Positions 53,611-63,765 are shown, numbered from the stretch's first letter. The stretch is DNA of 64,000 bases from Oceanobacillus salinisoli (GCF_009733865.1 NZ_WOFB01000001.1:186001-250000); one strand, 5' to 3'. Numbers and translations: made by a program. Notes: a model not told the origin generated them from the sequence alone.

Positions 53611-53816
53611 TATTAAATATCCTATTTCTGCAAGTAGTATGTTATTCGGGAAATAGTAAAAAATGAGTGTAAGCATAATCACAGAAATGATAAGTTTTCT
53701 ATTATAAGTGCGTAAAAAACCTCTATAAGATAGTGAGTAAATACGTATTTAAACCGAAGTTATATTGCTGATAAGGGAAACCGGTATTAGTATTTTAAAA
53801 TGAATGAACAAATCCA

Positions 53817-53850
53817 TTGACATTAATACTATAGGGGGGTATAGTATTAA
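53817..53850 (+). promoter_or_regulatory. csoR-copA promoter with CsoR operator
   Basis: TTGACA (53817-53822) and TATAGT (53840-53845) are 17 bp apart. Across spacer and -10 lies a perfect inverted repeat: 11-bp arms TTAATACTATA and TATAGTATTAA around six G (53823-53850). This is the G-tract dyad bound by CsoR, so copper should relieve repression of the operon. Confidence 0.85.
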
Positions 53851-53888
53851 GTGTAATAGTGATAAGTGAATATAAAGGAAGTGAAAAT

Positions 53889-54191
53889 ATGGATAAATTC
53901 TTGCATGAACATCCAGTTACTCCAAGAACAGATGGTGAAAAAAAGGCCGTTGTCAATCGATTAAAGCGTATAGAAGGGCAAGTTCGAGGTATTCAAAAAA
54001 TGGTGGAAGAGGATCGTTACTGTGTAGATATATTAGTGCAGATTGGTGCAATCAATGCAGCTTTAAAAAAAGTTGGATTTGAAGTTGCAGAACGACATGT
54101 GAAACATTGTGTCAGTGATGCGGTGAAGTCAGGAGAAGGAAATGAAGCCATCGAAGAATTGATGGAGGTTATGAAACAGTTTTCCAAGTAA
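53889..54191 (+). CDS. csoR: Copper-sensing repressor CsoR
   Basis: CsoR is an all-helical tetrameric repressor that leaves DNA when it binds Cu(I). The 100-residue protein has KRIEGQVRGIQKMVEEDRYC with the first Cys ligand, and RHVKHCV with the His and second Cys, the complete Cu site. I start at ATG 53889 after GGAAGTG; a TTG/ATG-extended frame from 53859 is less likely. It is followed by copA and copZ. Confidence 0.92.
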   Translation: MDKFLHEHPVTPRTDGEKKAVVNRLKRIEGQVRGIQKMVEEDRYCVDILVQIGAINAALKKVGFEVAERHVKHCVSDAVKSGEGNEAIEELMEVMKQFSK

Positions 54192-54219
54192 GATTTAGAG
54201 GAAGTAAGGAGGGAATACA

Positions 54220-56604
54220 ATGGGTGAAGCTAAACATACGACACTTGGCGTTACGGGGATGACCTGTGCGGCTTGTTCAAGTAGAATAGAAAAGGTCCTA
54301 AACAAAATGGACGGTGTCGAAGCTCAAGTGAACTTAACTACAGAAAAAGCGAATGTGGATTATGATTCAGAAAAAGCGTCATTTGAAGATATAACAGCCA
54401 AAATTGAAAAACTGGGTTACGGTGTACAAACAGAAAAAACAGAGTTTGATGTGATGGGCATGACCTGTGCTGCATGTTCCAATCGAATTGAAAAAGTGCT
54501 GAATAAACAAGAGGGTGTGAAGCTTGCCAATGTCAATTTAGCAACGGAAAGTGCAGCCGTTGAGTACAATCCTGGAATGGTGGATATTGAAGCAATGATC
54601 GGCAAGATTCAAAAACTTGGCTATGATGCAAAAGTAAAAGCGGATAATGCAGAGAAGAAAAAGACTAAAGAAAAACAGCTGCAAAAGATGAAGACCAAAT
54701 TAATTATTTCTTCTATATTATCTGCACCATTACTGCTCACCATGCTTGTTCATTTAGTAGGTGTGCGTATTCCTGATTTATTCATGAATCCATGGTTTCA
54801 ATTTGCGCTAGCTACACCAGTCCAATTTTATATCGGCTGGCAGTTCTATGTTGGGGCATATAAAAATCTAAGAAGTGGTGGAGCAAACATGGATGTGCTC
54901 GTTGCTTTAGGAACAAGTGCAGCCTATTTTTACAGTTTGTATGAGGCAATCAAAACGATTGGTAATCCAGAATACATGCCACACTTGTATTTTGAAACAA
55001 GTGCTATATTAATAACACTAATTTTATTTGGAAAATATTTGGAAGTAAGGGCAAAATCACAAACAACTGTAGCGATATCAAAACTGCTAAATCTACAGGC
55101 AAAACAGGCACGCGTTATTCGATATGGCGAAGAGGTGATGATTCCAGTAGAGGAAGTTGCAGTTGGTGAACGGTTATTAGTAAAACCAGGTGAAAAAATA
55201 CCTGTAGATGGTATTTTAAAGAAAGGAAGAACATCAATAGACGAGTCGATGATTACCGGTGAATCGATTCCCGTTGAAAAAGATACAGAAGCAACACTTA
55301 TTGGTTCTACTTTAAATAAAAACGGCTCGATCGAAATGGAAGCAACCAGAGTTGGAAAGGATACAGCACTGGCGTCGATTATTAAAGTGGTGGAAGATGC
55401 TCAAGGTTCCAAAGCGCCGATTCAGCGGTTAGCGGATGTGATATCCGGCTATTTTGTTCCAATTGTTGTAGGAATTTCCATTTTGACCTTTATTATTTGG
55501 ATATCATTTGTTCAACCGGGAAATTTTGAAACCGCTCTGGTTACTGCGATTGCTGTACTGGTAATTGCATGTCCATGTGCACTGGGTCTGGCGACACCTA
55601 CCTCTATTATGGTTGGAACTGGCAGATCTGCGGAAAGTGGGATTCTATTTAAAGGTGGCGAGCATCTGGAGCGAACTCATGCATTAGATGCTATTGTCCT
55701 TGATAAAACAGGTACAATTACAAAAGGAAAACCAGAAGTGACAGACTTTACTGGAGACCTGGAAACACTCCAATTATTAGCAAGTGCAGAAAAGGGTTCA
55801 GAACATCCGTTAGCAGAAGCCATTGTAGCATATGCGACAGAAAAGGAAGTCGAACTAAAAGATGTCGAGCACTTTTCAGCTATACCCGGACATGGCATTG
55901 AAGCTGCCATTACAGGAAATCGTATTCTTGTAGGTAATCGAAAGCTAATGGGTGAACATGGTATTGATGTCGACCATGCAGAACAACATCTCATTGATTT
56001 TGAAACCAATGGGAAAACAGCAATGCTGATTGCAGTAAATAACGCGTATCGTGGTGTCATTGCTGTAGCCGATACCATCAAGGAAACGGCTGTTGAAGCA
56101 ATCGACCAATTGAAGGACCTTGGACTAGAAGTTATCATGTTAACCGGGGATAATGAGCGAACAGCAAAAGCAATTGCAGATCAAGTGAATATTGATCAGG
56201 TAATTGCACAGGTTTTACCAGAAGAAAAAGCAAATAAAGTAAAGGAAATTCAATTGCAGGGTAAGAAAGTTGCAATGGTTGGTGATGGTATCAATGACGC
56301 ACCAGCATTAGCGATTGCTGATATAGGAATTGCAATCGGAACAGGTACTGAAGTGGCAATTGAAGCTGCAGATGTAACGATACTTGGTGGTGAATTACTG
56401 CTTATACCAAAAGCGATTAAAATGAGTAAAGCTACCATTAAAAATATCCGCCAGAATCTGTTCTGGGCCTTTGCGTATAACAGTGCTGGGATCCCGATTG
56501 CAGCCTTTGGATTATTGGCACCGTGGATTGCGGGAGCTGCCATGGCATTTAGTTCTGTAAGTGTGGTGACTAACTCCCTTCGATTGAAGCGAGTGAAAAT
56601 ATAA
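54220..56604 (+). CDS. copA: Copper-exporting P1B-type ATPase CopA
   Basis: CopA pumps Cu(I) out of the cytoplasm. The 794-residue protein has two N-terminal heavy-metal domains ([14 protein letters not shown] near 12, [14 protein letters not shown] near 80), eight helices, the channel motif [12 protein letters not shown], phosphorylation site [18 protein letters not shown], and the hinge [22 protein letters not shown] precedes the ATG. It lies 28 bp after csoR and 56 bp before copZ. Confidence 0.96.
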   Translation: MGEAKHTTLGVTGMTCAACSSRIEKVLNKMDGVEAQVNLTTEKANVDYDSEKASFEDITAKIEKLGYGVQTEKTEFDVMGMTCAACSNRIEKVLNKQEGVKLANVNLATESAAVEYNPGMVDIEAMIGKIQKLGYDAKVKADNAEKKKTKEKQLQKMKTKLIISSILSAPLLLTMLVHLVGVRIPDLFMNPWFQFALATPVQFYIGWQFYVGAYKNLRSGGANMDVLVALGTSAAYFYSLYEAIKTIGNPEYMPHLYFETSAILITLILFGKYLEVRAKSQTTVAISKLLNLQAKQARVIRYGEEVMIPVEEVAVGERLLVKPGEKIPVDGILKKGRTSIDESMITGESIPVEKDTEATLIGSTLNKNGSIEMEATRVGKDTALASIIKVVEDAQGSKAPIQRLADVISGYFVPIVVGISILTFIIWISFVQPGNFETALVTAIAVLVIACPCALGLATPTSIMVGTGRSAESGILFKGGEHLERTHALDAIVLDKTGTITKGKPEVTDFTGDLETLQLLASAEKGSEHPLAEAIVAYATEKEVELKDVEHFSAIPGHGIEAAITGNRILVGNRKLMGEHGIDVDHAEQHLIDFETNGKTAMLIAVNNAYRGVIAVADTIKETAVEAIDQLKDLGLEVIMLTGDNERTAKAIADQVNIDQVIAQVLPEEKANKVKEIQLQGKKVAMVGDGINDAPALAIADIGIAIGTGTEVAIEAADVTILGGELLLIPKAIKMSKATIKNIRQNLFWAFAYNSAGIPIAAFGLLAPWIAGAAMAFSSVSVVTNSLRLKRVKI

Positions 56605-56660
56605 CGTAGAGGTACTTTTGCCACAAGCCGGTGAATTCTTTTAAAGGGGGTGAAATGATT

Positions 56661-56867
56661 ATGAAAACGACCTTAGATGTTAGAGGGATGACTTGTGGTC
56701 ATTGCAAAATGTCAGTGGAAGGTGCGCTAAATGAAGTAGATGGCGTATCAAGTGTAGAAGTAAATCTGGAAACTGGCAAAGTAGAAGTGACTTATGATAA
56801 GTCTAAAGTGAACTTAGAACAATTACACGAAGCAGTAGAAGAACAAGGCTATGATGTTGTAGCTTAA
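56661..56867 (+). CDS. copZ: Copper chaperone CopZ
   Basis: CopZ carries Cu(I) to CopA and CsoR. The 68-residue protein is a single ferredoxin-like heavy-metal domain with GMTCGHCKMSVEGAL and EEQGYDVV. The ATG at 56661 is nine bases after AAAGGGGGTG; the ATG at 56655 is also possible. End of the csoR-copA-copZ operon. Confidence 0.94.
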   Translation: MKTTLDVRGMTCGHCKMSVEGALNEVDGVSSVEVNLETGKVEVTYDKSKVNLEQLHEAVEEQGYDVVA

Positions 56868-56886
56868 ATAGTATTTAACTATAATA

Positions 56887-56931
56887 AAGGGAGTTGGTTT
56901 CCGTGCGTTTGAGAACCAGCTCCTTTTTTGT
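56887..56931 (+). terminator. Terminator of the copper operon
   Basis: AAGGGAGTTGGTT pairs with AACCAGCTCCTT (G-U pairs) and is followed by TTTTTT. Confidence 0.85.
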
Positions 56932-57061
56932 GTAATGAAAGACTGGACCGATCAAAAGTGGAGGAGTGCCGCTCATAAAAGAATAGGAGCGCTCAAAAAT
57001 GAGGTGTGCAGCCCAAAAGTGAAGAACAAAGAATATTAAAGGAAAAGCACCCGGTAATCGA

Positions 57062-57115
57062 TTTATCACGCGATTAACTGGCTGTAAGACCCCCACTGAT
57101 TGAAGATTAATTATA
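57062..57115 (+). repeat. Dispersed two-hairpin element, copy 7 (internal deletion)
   Basis: TTTATCACGCGATTAACTGG and CTGTAAGACCCCCACTGATT, GAAGATTAATTAT: the left end is joined directly to the right end, and everything between stem 1 and stem 2 is missing. Confidence 0.65.
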
Positions 57116-57177
57116 CTCATCTCACTCATTGTCTTCCTCTTCTATGTATTTGCCAAGTAGAACAATGATACCTATTG

Positions 57178-57303
57178 ATTAGAAAAACTCGCATTCGCTC
57201 GTCCTTTAGCGAATGTGTTCGTTTTTCTTATACTTGGTACATTAAAATTTTAACTACGTCGAATCCTCTTCATGCTAAAATTTTATACTTTCCTAACGTA
57301 TAA
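57178..57303 (-). repeat. Palindromic dispersed repeat D, third copy (inverted)
   Basis: The copy reads on the minus strand like those at 8592 and 52168: CGTTAGGAAAGTATAAAATT, GTTAAAATTTTAATG-type arm, and TTCGCTAAAGGACGAGCGAA. With copy 7 it fills the 468-bp gap between copZ and the nitroreductase. Confidence 0.75.
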
Positions 57304-57308
57304 AAAAA

Positions 57309-57330
57309 GTGGCCATCATACATAGCCACT
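57309..57330 (-). terminator. Terminator of the nitroreductase gene
   Basis: On the minus strand AGTGGC and GCCACT pair around a ten-base loop and are followed by TTTTTTT. Confidence 0.75.
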
Positions 57331-57335
57331 AATGT

Positions 57336-58079
57336 TTAGGACTTTCCACCAGGAAATTTTTGCTGGTCCAGCATTTCCGGTATACCGTCATAATAGGATT
57401 TACTGAAAAACTTCGCGACATGTTCAGTCCACGTGCTGTTTCGTTGATTGCTTGACCGGTCACTTAGATAGGCCGAATAAGTTTCATTATATTTCTCGAG
57501 TATAGGTTGTAATTCACGATGGTATGTTTCTTCGTGGTAGACCGCTTCTTTTGGCAGGCGCGGTTTATGACCAGGATCTTTTGCCGGGTGCCCAATACAT
57601 AGTCCAGAGACGGGAATAACGTATGGTGGCAGACTTAGTTCTTTTATAACCTCTTTTGCATTTCTTCGTATACCCCCTATAGGTACCGTTCCCAGACCAA
57701 AAGATTCTGCTGCGGTCACAGCAGTACCGAGAGCAATACCAACATCGGTAGATCCAACGATTAATGTATCAATATCTTCCAATGCCCCCATTTCCGTTCC
57801 TTCCATTTGACTTGCTATATACGTCCGATAAAAATCAGCACAAAATACGAGGAAAACGGCTGCCTCCTCAATATGTTTCTGATTTCCGCATAATTCCGCA
57901 AATCGTTTTTTTCGTTCAGGATCTTTTATGGCAATAATCGTTGTATTCTGTCCGTTTGTCCAATTAGGAGCTGCCTGAACCGCTTTGATAATTTCGTTTA
58001 ACTGATTTTCATCGACTGGTTTATTTTCGTAAGATCGAAATGAGCGATGAGATAACAAGGTGTTGATAACTTCATTCAT
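57336..58079 (-). CDS. nfsA: NADPH-dependent FMN oxidoreductase (NfsA/NfrA-type nitroreductase)
   Basis: This FMN protein reduces nitroaromatics, quinones or FMN with NADPH. The 247-residue protein begins LLSHRSFRSYENKPVDENQL (FMN-phosphate contacts), and has QAAPNWTNGQNTTIIAI, VDVGIALGTAVTAAESFGLG-like TDVGIALGTAV, PIGGIRRN and LCIGHPAKDP, as in the NfsA branch. AAGGAGGT precedes the ATG. Monocistronic with its own terminator. Confidence 0.9.
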   Translation of the reverse strand: MNEVINTLLSHRSFRSYENKPVDENQLNEIIKAVQAAPNWTNGQNTTIIAIKDPERKKRFAELCGNQKHIEEAAVFLVFCADFYRTYIASQMEGTEMGALEDIDTLIVGSTDVGIALGTAVTAAESFGLGTVPIGGIRRNAKEVIKELSLPPYVIPVSGLCIGHPAKDPGHKPRLPKEAVYHEETYHRELQPILEKYNETYSAYLSDRSSNQRNSTWTEHVAKFFSKSYYDGIPEMLDQQKFPGGKS

Positions 58080-58168
58080 TTAGTGATACCTCCTTAATAT
58101 GTCATATCGGGATTATCTTAACGGATAATGATGGTCTTTTCAAAAATAAGACACTAAATAGCGAGTAT

Positions 58169-58231
58169 TTTATTACATGATTAACTGGCTTAAGCCCTTA
58201 ACGAAAAGAAATCGACTGATTGAAGATTAAG
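58169..58231 (+). repeat. Dispersed two-hairpin element, copy 8 (internal deletion)
   Basis: TTTATTACATGATTAACTGG and GCCCTTAACGAAAAGAAATCG are followed directly by ACTGATTGAAGATTAAG. As in copy 7 the centre is gone, but the deletion end-points differ. It lies just upstream of the fadN promoter. Confidence 0.65.
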
Positions 58232-58244
58232 TTGACGAATTTTA

Positions 58245-58273
58245 TTGCGAAATGTCTGAAAATACTTTATAGT
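58245..58273 (+). promoter_or_regulatory. Promoter of the fadNAE operon
   Basis: TTGCGA (58245-58250) and TATAGT (58268-58273) are 17 bp apart. Confidence 0.55.
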
Positions 58274-58317
58274 AGAAATAGACGGATAGAAAGCTATCTA
58301 AAATTTTTTGGGCAGAA

Positions 58318-58335
58318 AATGAATGACCATTCATT
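58318..58335. promoter_or_regulatory. FadR operator
   Basis: AATGAATGACCATTCATT is a perfect dyad that fits the Bacillus FadR box TGAATGAnTAnTCATTCA. It lies about 45 bp after the -10 box and 26 bp before the fadN start, so FadR would block transcription unless long-chain acyl-CoA is present. Confidence 0.85.
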
Positions 58336-58361
58336 TAAGAAAATACAAGGGGGAGGAAAAT

Positions 58362-60749
58362 ATGAAGTACCAAGTGAAAAAAGCTGCAGTCCTTGGATCA
58401 GGGGTCATGGGATCAGGTATTGCTGCTCACCTGGCAAATGTAGGTATACCCGTACTAATGCTTGATATTGTACCAAGAGAGTTAACCAAAGCAGAAGAGG
58501 CAAAAGGATTTACATTGAAACATCCGGCCGTCCGGAATCGTATAGTCCAGAAGAGTAAACAGGCATTACTGAAGCAGAAGCCTTCGCCAATAACAACGAA
58601 GAAGAGTCTTGATTTGATTCAAGTAGGCAATATGGAAGATGATATGGAGAAGCTTGCAGAGGTAGATTGGATTATTGAAGTCGTGGTGGAGAACTTAGAG
58701 ATTAAGAAAAAGGTTTTTGCTAATGTAGATAAATATCGCAAACCTGGAACATTTGTCACTTCCAATACTTCAGGAATCTCAGTTCACGATATGATAGAGG
58801 ATTGTTCTGACGATATGAAAAAGCATTTTCTTGGTACTCACTTTTTTAATCCTCCAAGATACTTAAAACTATTAGAAGTCATTCCAACGAAGTATACAGA
58901 TCCGGACGCCCTTTCATTTATGAAAACGCTTGGGGAAGATGTTTTAGGAAAAGGTGTTGTAGAAGCAAAAGACACGCCAAACTTTATTGCTAATCGAATT
59001 GGCACGTATGGTTTACTTGTTACAGTAAGAGAGATGTTGAAGGGCGGATATAGTGCTGGGGAAGTGGATTCAGTAACAGGTCCTTTGATTGGCAGACCGA
59101 AAAGCGCGACATTCCGCACCTTGGATGTGGTTGGCTTGGATACATTTATTCATGTTGCAAAAAATGTTTATGACCAAGTGGAAGGAAAAGAAAAGGAAGT
59201 TTTTGATGTCCCTGATTTTATGGAAAAAATGAAGGAGAACGGCTGGATTGGTGCAAAGAGTGGGAAAGGATTTTTTGTAAAAAAAGGGAAAGTAATTGAA
59301 GAATTAAATCCGAATACACTTGTATATGAAGAACGGAAAAAACTAAAAACGTCAGCCATGGATTTAGCTTTACAGGAAAAGGGTCCAGAGAAAAAAATGA
59401 AAGCACTAGTAAATGCAAAAGGTGACCGAGCAGGGGATTTGGTATGGTCTGTTTTAAAACCTACACTGCTTTATTCCGCAGAATTACTTGGTGAGATTGC
59501 CGACGATATTGTTGCGATTGACCAGGCCATGAAATGGGGATTCGGCTGGGAATTAGGGCCGTTTGAAACATGGGATGCCATTGGCTTAAGAATCTCAGTG
59601 GCTCGAATGCAGCAGGAAGGAGAAACGGTACCAAAATGGGTGCTGAACCTTTTGGAAGATGGATATGAATCGTTTTACAAACAGGAGAAAGGCAATATTT
59701 ATTACTATGAACAAGGGGAGTATAAAAGGCAAACCTTTCATAGAAAAGAAATTAATTTAATAGACTTAAAAGAACAAAATGGAGTAATAAAGAAGAATCC
59801 AGGCGCGAGTTTGATTGACATGGGGGATGGAGTAGCACTGCTTGAGTTTCATTCCAAAGGCAATGCATTAGGTCTTGATTCCATTCAAATGACTCATTTT
59901 GCACTAGATGAAATATCCAAAAATTATGAAGGGCTTGTTATTGGAAATCAAGGGAAGAACTTCTGTGTTGGTGCAAACCTTGGATTAATGCTTATGGAAG
60001 CACAGGATGGAAACTTTGATGAGCTTGATTTAGTAATTCGTCAGTTCCAAAACATGGCTATGAATATTAAATATTCCGAAAAACCGGTTGTTACTGCAGC
60101 TTTTAATATGACATTGGGTGGTGGGGCAGAAGTATCTTTGCCTGCTGCGGCGGTTCAAGCTTCTGCTGAAACGTATATTGGACTGGTAGAAGTTGGAGTT
60201 GGACTTATCCCTGGTGGTGGAGGAACGAAAGAAATGTATTTAAAACAGCTACGTAACATGCCAAAGGGAATCGATTTGGATTTAACGAAACTGGCAAATG
60301 ATGTATTTGAAAAAGTTGCCACAGCGAAGGTTTCCACATCTGCAGCAGAAGGTTTTGAAAACGGATTCTTTGGTGCTGGAGACAGTATAAGTGTAAATCC
60401 GGATCACCTTTTATATGATGCGAAGGAAAAAGTATTAGCATTGGCAAATACAGGGTATCAGGCACCAAAACCAGAGAAAATTCCAGTTGTTGGTGAAGCA
60501 GGGTATGCTGCCATGTTAATGGGCGCAAAATCAATGCAATATGGCGGTTATGCAACAGAGCATGATCTAAAGATTGCTGAGAAATTAGCATATGTTCTAT
60601 CTGGTGGGCGTATTAGAGAAGGTAGTGTCATAGATGAACAAGTGATGTTGGATCTGGAACGGGAAGCATTCCTGAGCCTTATTGGAGAACCATTAACACA
60701 AGCTAGGATGCAGCACATGTTTGTCAAAGGAAAACCACTACGTAATTAA
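58362..60749 (+). CDS. fadN: 3-Hydroxyacyl-CoA dehydrogenase / enoyl-CoA hydratase FadN
   Basis: FadN does the hydration and second oxidation of fatty-acid beta-oxidation. The 795-residue protein starts with the NAD site GSGVMGSGIAAHLANVG, HFFNPPRYLKLLEVIPT, then a second dehydrogenase C-terminal domain (WGFGWELGPFETWDAIG), and a C-terminal crotonase domain with GKNFCVGANLGLMLME and VGLIPGGGGTKEM. The domain order (dehydrogenase first) is that of Bacillus FadN. The ATG at 58362 follows GGGGGAGGA; the frame from 58323 starts inside the FadR box. Confidence 0.94.
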   Translation: MKYQVKKAAVLGSGVMGSGIAAHLANVGIPVLMLDIVPRELTKAEEAKGFTLKHPAVRNRIVQKSKQALLKQKPSPITTKKSLDLIQVGNMEDDMEKLAEVDWIIEVVVENLEIKKKVFANVDKYRKPGTFVTSNTSGISVHDMIEDCSDDMKKHFLGTHFFNPPRYLKLLEVIPTKYTDPDALSFMKTLGEDVLGKGVVEAKDTPNFIANRIGTYGLLVTVREMLKGGYSAGEVDSVTGPLIGRPKSATFRTLDVVGLDTFIHVAKNVYDQVEGKEKEVFDVPDFMEKMKENGWIGAKSGKGFFVKKGKVIEELNPNTLVYEERKKLKTSAMDLALQEKGPEKKMKALVNAKGDRAGDLVWSVLKPTLLYSAELLGEIADDIVAIDQAMKWGFGWELGPFETWDAIGLRISVARMQQEGETVPKWVLNLLEDGYESFYKQEKGNIYYYEQGEYKRQTFHRKEINLIDLKEQNGVIKKNPGASLIDMGDGVALLEFHSKGNALGLDSIQMTHFALDEISKNYEGLVIGNQGKNFCVGANLGLMLMEAQDGNFDELDLVIRQFQNMAMNIKYSEKPVVTAAFNMTLGGGAEVSLPAAAVQASAETYIGLVEVGVGLIPGGGGTKEMYLKQLRNMPKGIDLDLTKLANDVFEKVATAKVSTSAAEGFENGFFGAGDSISVNPDHLLYDAKEKVLALANTGYQAPKPEKIPVVGEAGYAAMLMGAKSMQYGGYATEHDLKIAEKLAYVLSGGRIREGSVIDEQVMLDLEREAFLSLIGEPLTQARMQHMFVKGKPLRN

Positions 60750-60762
60750 AGGGGAGGAAAGT

Positions 60763-61938
60763 ATGAAGGAAGCAGTCATTGTTTCAGGAGCAAGAACACC
60801 CGTTGGTAAAGCATTTAAAGGATCTTTGGCTAACACAAGGCCGGATGATTTAGCAGTACGGACTATAAAAGAGACATTAAAGCGTGCGGGCGATTATGAT
60901 GGAAATATTGATGATGTCATCATTGGCTGTGCGATGCCTGAGGCAGAACAGGGAATGAATATGGCACGCAATATTGCTGGGCTAGCTGGTTTAAAGCATG
61001 ATGTACCAGGAGTAACCATTAATCGGTATTGTTCATCAGGTTTACAGTCCATTGCATATGCTGCGGAGAGAATCATGGTAGGTGCAAGTGACACCATTAT
61101 TGCGGGTGGTGCGGAATCGATGAGCCTAATCCCAATGGGTGGGCATGTCATTAAACCAAATGTCAATTTGGTCGAGAAAGCACCGGGATATTACATGAGT
61201 ATGGGGCATACGGCCGAAGAAGTGGCAGAGCGGTTTGAGATTTCTCGATCAGATCAGGATGAGTTTGCGGTAAGAAGCCATAAACGTGCTAATAAAGCGA
61301 TTCAGGAAGGGAAATTCAATGATGAGATTGCATCTGTGGAGGTTACTGAACGGGTGATTGGCACAAACAATAAGATAGAGGAAAAATCCTTTACGTTTGA
61401 AATGGATGAGGGTGTACGTTCAGACACGACTACGGAGGTTTTAGCAAAATTGCGTCCGGCTTTTAAGAAGAAGGGAACGGTAACAGCTGGTAATTCTTCA
61501 CAAATGAGTGATGGGGCAGCATCCGTGTTAGTGATGGACCGTGAAAAGGCAGAAGCTGAGGGGTTAACCCCGCTCGTGAAATTTCGTTCCTTTGCGGTTG
61601 CTGGTGTGGAACCGGAAATCATGGGAGTAGGCCCTGTAGCGGCTATTCCAAAAGCATTGAAAATGGCAGGATTAGAGCTTTCGGATATTGATTTATTTGA
61701 ACTGAATGAAGCATTCGCCGCTCAAGCTGTTCGTGTTGTGCATGCTCTGGATTTGGATATCGATAAAGTGAATGTGAATGGCGGTGCCATTGCTCTTGGA
61801 CATCCACTTGGCTGCACAGGAACGAAACTGACATTGACCCTAATACATGAAATGAAACGAAGAAATGTGCAATTTGGTGTTGTAACCATGTGTATTGGCG
61901 GAGGAATGGGTGCTGCAGGAGTGTTTGAAATTTTGTAA
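60763..61938 (+). CDS. fadA: Acetyl-CoA C-acyltransferase (3-ketoacyl-CoA thiolase) FadA
   Basis: FadA splits 3-ketoacyl-CoA into acetyl-CoA and a shortened acyl-CoA. The 391-residue thiolase has nucleophile Cys in NRYCSSGLQSIAYA, GGAESMSLIPMGG, NEAFAAQAVRV, GGAIALGHPLGCTG with the His, and second Cys in MCIGGGMGAAG. The ATG at 60763 follows GGGGAGGA. It is 13 bp after fadN. Confidence 0.95.
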   Translation: MKEAVIVSGARTPVGKAFKGSLANTRPDDLAVRTIKETLKRAGDYDGNIDDVIIGCAMPEAEQGMNMARNIAGLAGLKHDVPGVTINRYCSSGLQSIAYAAERIMVGASDTIIAGGAESMSLIPMGGHVIKPNVNLVEKAPGYYMSMGHTAEEVAERFEISRSDQDEFAVRSHKRANKAIQEGKFNDEIASVEVTERVIGTNNKIEEKSFTFEMDEGVRSDTTTEVLAKLRPAFKKKGTVTAGNSSQMSDGAASVLVMDREKAEAEGLTPLVKFRSFAVAGVEPEIMGVGPVAAIPKALKMAGLELSDIDLFELNEAFAAQAVRVVHALDLDIDKVNVNGGAIALGHPLGCTGTKLTLTLIHEMKRRNVQFGVVTMCIGGGMGAAGVFEIL

Positions 61939-61980
61939 GGGAATGTTATGAATCTATTATTTTTAGGGAGGAAGAAAAGC

Positions 61981-63765
61981 ATGAGTGAAACTAGGGAAAA
62001 GCTTTTTAAGGGCGGGGCATTTTTAACGGAAGATCTAACTAGTCAGGATATAATCACACCAGAAGATTTCACAGATGAACAAATCATGATTTCCAAGACA
62101 ACCGAGGAATTTATTGATAAAGAGGTATTACCTAACCTGGAGGAATTAGAAAATCAGAACTTCGATATATCTTTAAATCTTCTAAAGAAAGCTGGGGAAT
62201 TAGGACTTTTAGGTGCGGATGTACCCGAAGAATATGGTGGATTGGGATTGGATAAAACAAGTTCTGCATTAATTACCGAAGAGTTTTCCCGTGCTGGTGG
62301 CTTCTCTATTTCCCACGGAGCACATGTAGGCATTGGTTCCCTTCCAATTGTATTTTTCGGTAATGAGAAACAAAAAGAAAAATACCTGCCTAAGCTTGCT
62401 ACAGGGGAATTAATTGCTGCGTATGCTTTAACAGAAGCAACTTCCGGTTCCGATGCATTGAGTGCTAAAACGACTGCAGTATTAAATGAGACTGGTACAC
62501 ACTACATTTTAAATGGGGAAAAGCAATTTATCACAAATTCCGCATTTGCAGATGTATTTGTTGTATATGCGAAGATTAATGGAGAACATTTTTCCACTTT
62601 TATCGTAGAACGGGATTTCCCTGGTGTATCCACTGGAGCAGAAGAGAAAAAAATGGGAATTAAGAGTTCTTCTACAAGAACCTTAGTTTTGGATGATGCA
62701 GAAGTACCTGTTGAAAATTTATTAGGTGAAAAAGGGAAAGGCCATAAGATTGCCTTTAATATCTTGAATGTCGGTCGTTATAAGCTAGCTATTGGCGGGG
62801 TTGGTAGCGCCAAAGCGGCATTGGAAGTTGCTGTGAAATATGTGAATGAGCGTAAGCAATTTCATACAAAGATTTCCAGTTTCTCTTTGACTCAGGAAAA
62901 ACTGGGAACCATGGCTGCGAAAATCTATGCTAATGAAAGTGCCGTATATCGGACAGTCGGGTTATTCGAGCAGCGAATGGGTTCACTGACAGAGGAACAA
63001 TTAAAAGATGGAAGAGAAATTGCTGCTGCCATCGCTGAATATCAAATTGAATGTTCTTTAAATAAATATACCGCTACAGAGCTTTTGGACTATGTGGTAG
63101 ATGAAGCAGTGCAAATGCATGGTGGAAATGGCTTTATTCAGGAATATGAAGTAGAGCGCATGTATCGTGACTCCCGAATTAATCGTATATTTGAAGGAAC
63201 GAATGAAATTAATCGCCTGCTTGTTCCTGGTACATTGCTTAAGAAAGCCATGAAAGGAGAACTTCCTTTATTGGAGCAAGCGCAAAGTCTTCAAGAGCAA
63301 CTGGTTATGAAAAAGCCTGAGGAAATTGGAACAGGTACATTAGAACAGGAAAAATATTTACTGAAGAATGCAAAAAAAATTTTCTTATTCGCTGCAGGTT
63401 TAGCTGTTCAAAAGTATCGGGATAAGATTGAAAACGAACAGGAAATTCTCGTCAATTTAGCGGATATGGTATCTGAAATATATAATATGGAAGCAGCAAT
63501 TCTTCGGACAGAAAAAGCAATCAGTAAATCTGGCGAAGAAGCAAATGAACAAAAACTGCTTTATACTCAAGTATATGTTCAGGAAGCGTTTCATCGTATG
63601 GAAGGAGATGCGAAAGAAACGATTATTGCTACAGAAGAAGGCGATACGTTACGAATGATGCTATCCTCGCTTCGTAAATTAACTCGCCATACACCAATGA
63701 ATATCATTGCGAAAAAGCGGGAGATTGCTGCAAGAATTATTGAAGAGGAGAAATACGTGGTTTGA
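61981..63765 (+). CDS. fadE: Acyl-CoA dehydrogenase FadE
   Basis: FadE is the FAD enzyme for the first oxidation step. The 594-residue protein is of the long type: core domain (about 1-400) with YALTEATSGSDALSAKT, the catalytic Glu in RIFEGTNEINR, and QMHGGNGFIQEYEVERMYRD, plus a C-terminal helical extension of about 180 residues as in B. subtilis FadE. GGGAGGAAG precedes the ATG. Last gene of fadN-fadA-fadE. Confidence 0.95.
   Translation: MSETREKLFKGGAFLTEDLTSQDIITPEDFTDEQIMISKTTEEFIDKEVLPNLEELENQNFDISLNLLKKAGELGLLGADVPEEYGGLGLDKTSSALITEEFSRAGGFSISHGAHVGIGSLPIVFFGNEKQKEKYLPKLATGELIAAYALTEATSGSDALSAKTTAVLNETGTHYILNGEKQFITNSAFADVFVVYAKINGEHFSTFIVERDFPGVSTGAEEKKMGIKSSSTRTLVLDDAEVPVENLLGEKGKGHKIAFNILNVGRYKLAIGGVGSAKAALEVAVKYVNERKQFHTKISSFSLTQEKLGTMAAKIYANESAVYRTVGLFEQRMGSLTEEQLKDGREIAAAIAEYQIECSLNKYTATELLDYVVDEAVQMHGGNGFIQEYEVERMYRDSRINRIFEGTNEINRLLVPGTLLKKAMKGELPLLEQAQSLQEQLVMKKPEEIGTGTLEQEKYLLKNAKKIFLFAAGLAVQKYRDKIENEQEILVNLADMVSEIYNMEAAILRTEKAISKSGEEANEQKLLYTQVYVQEAFHRMEGDAKETIIATEEGDTLRMMLSSLRKLTRHTPMNIIAKKREIAARIIEEEKYVV

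Noticed and set aside
55677-56138. 153-residue ORF opposite copA
   Set aside because: Antisense shadow of the CopA ATPase domain, Ser-rich without a ribosome site.
58323-58361. Upstream start for fadN
   Set aside because: The ATG at 58323 lies inside the FadR dyad and lacks a ribosome site; GGGGGAGGA is in front of 58362.
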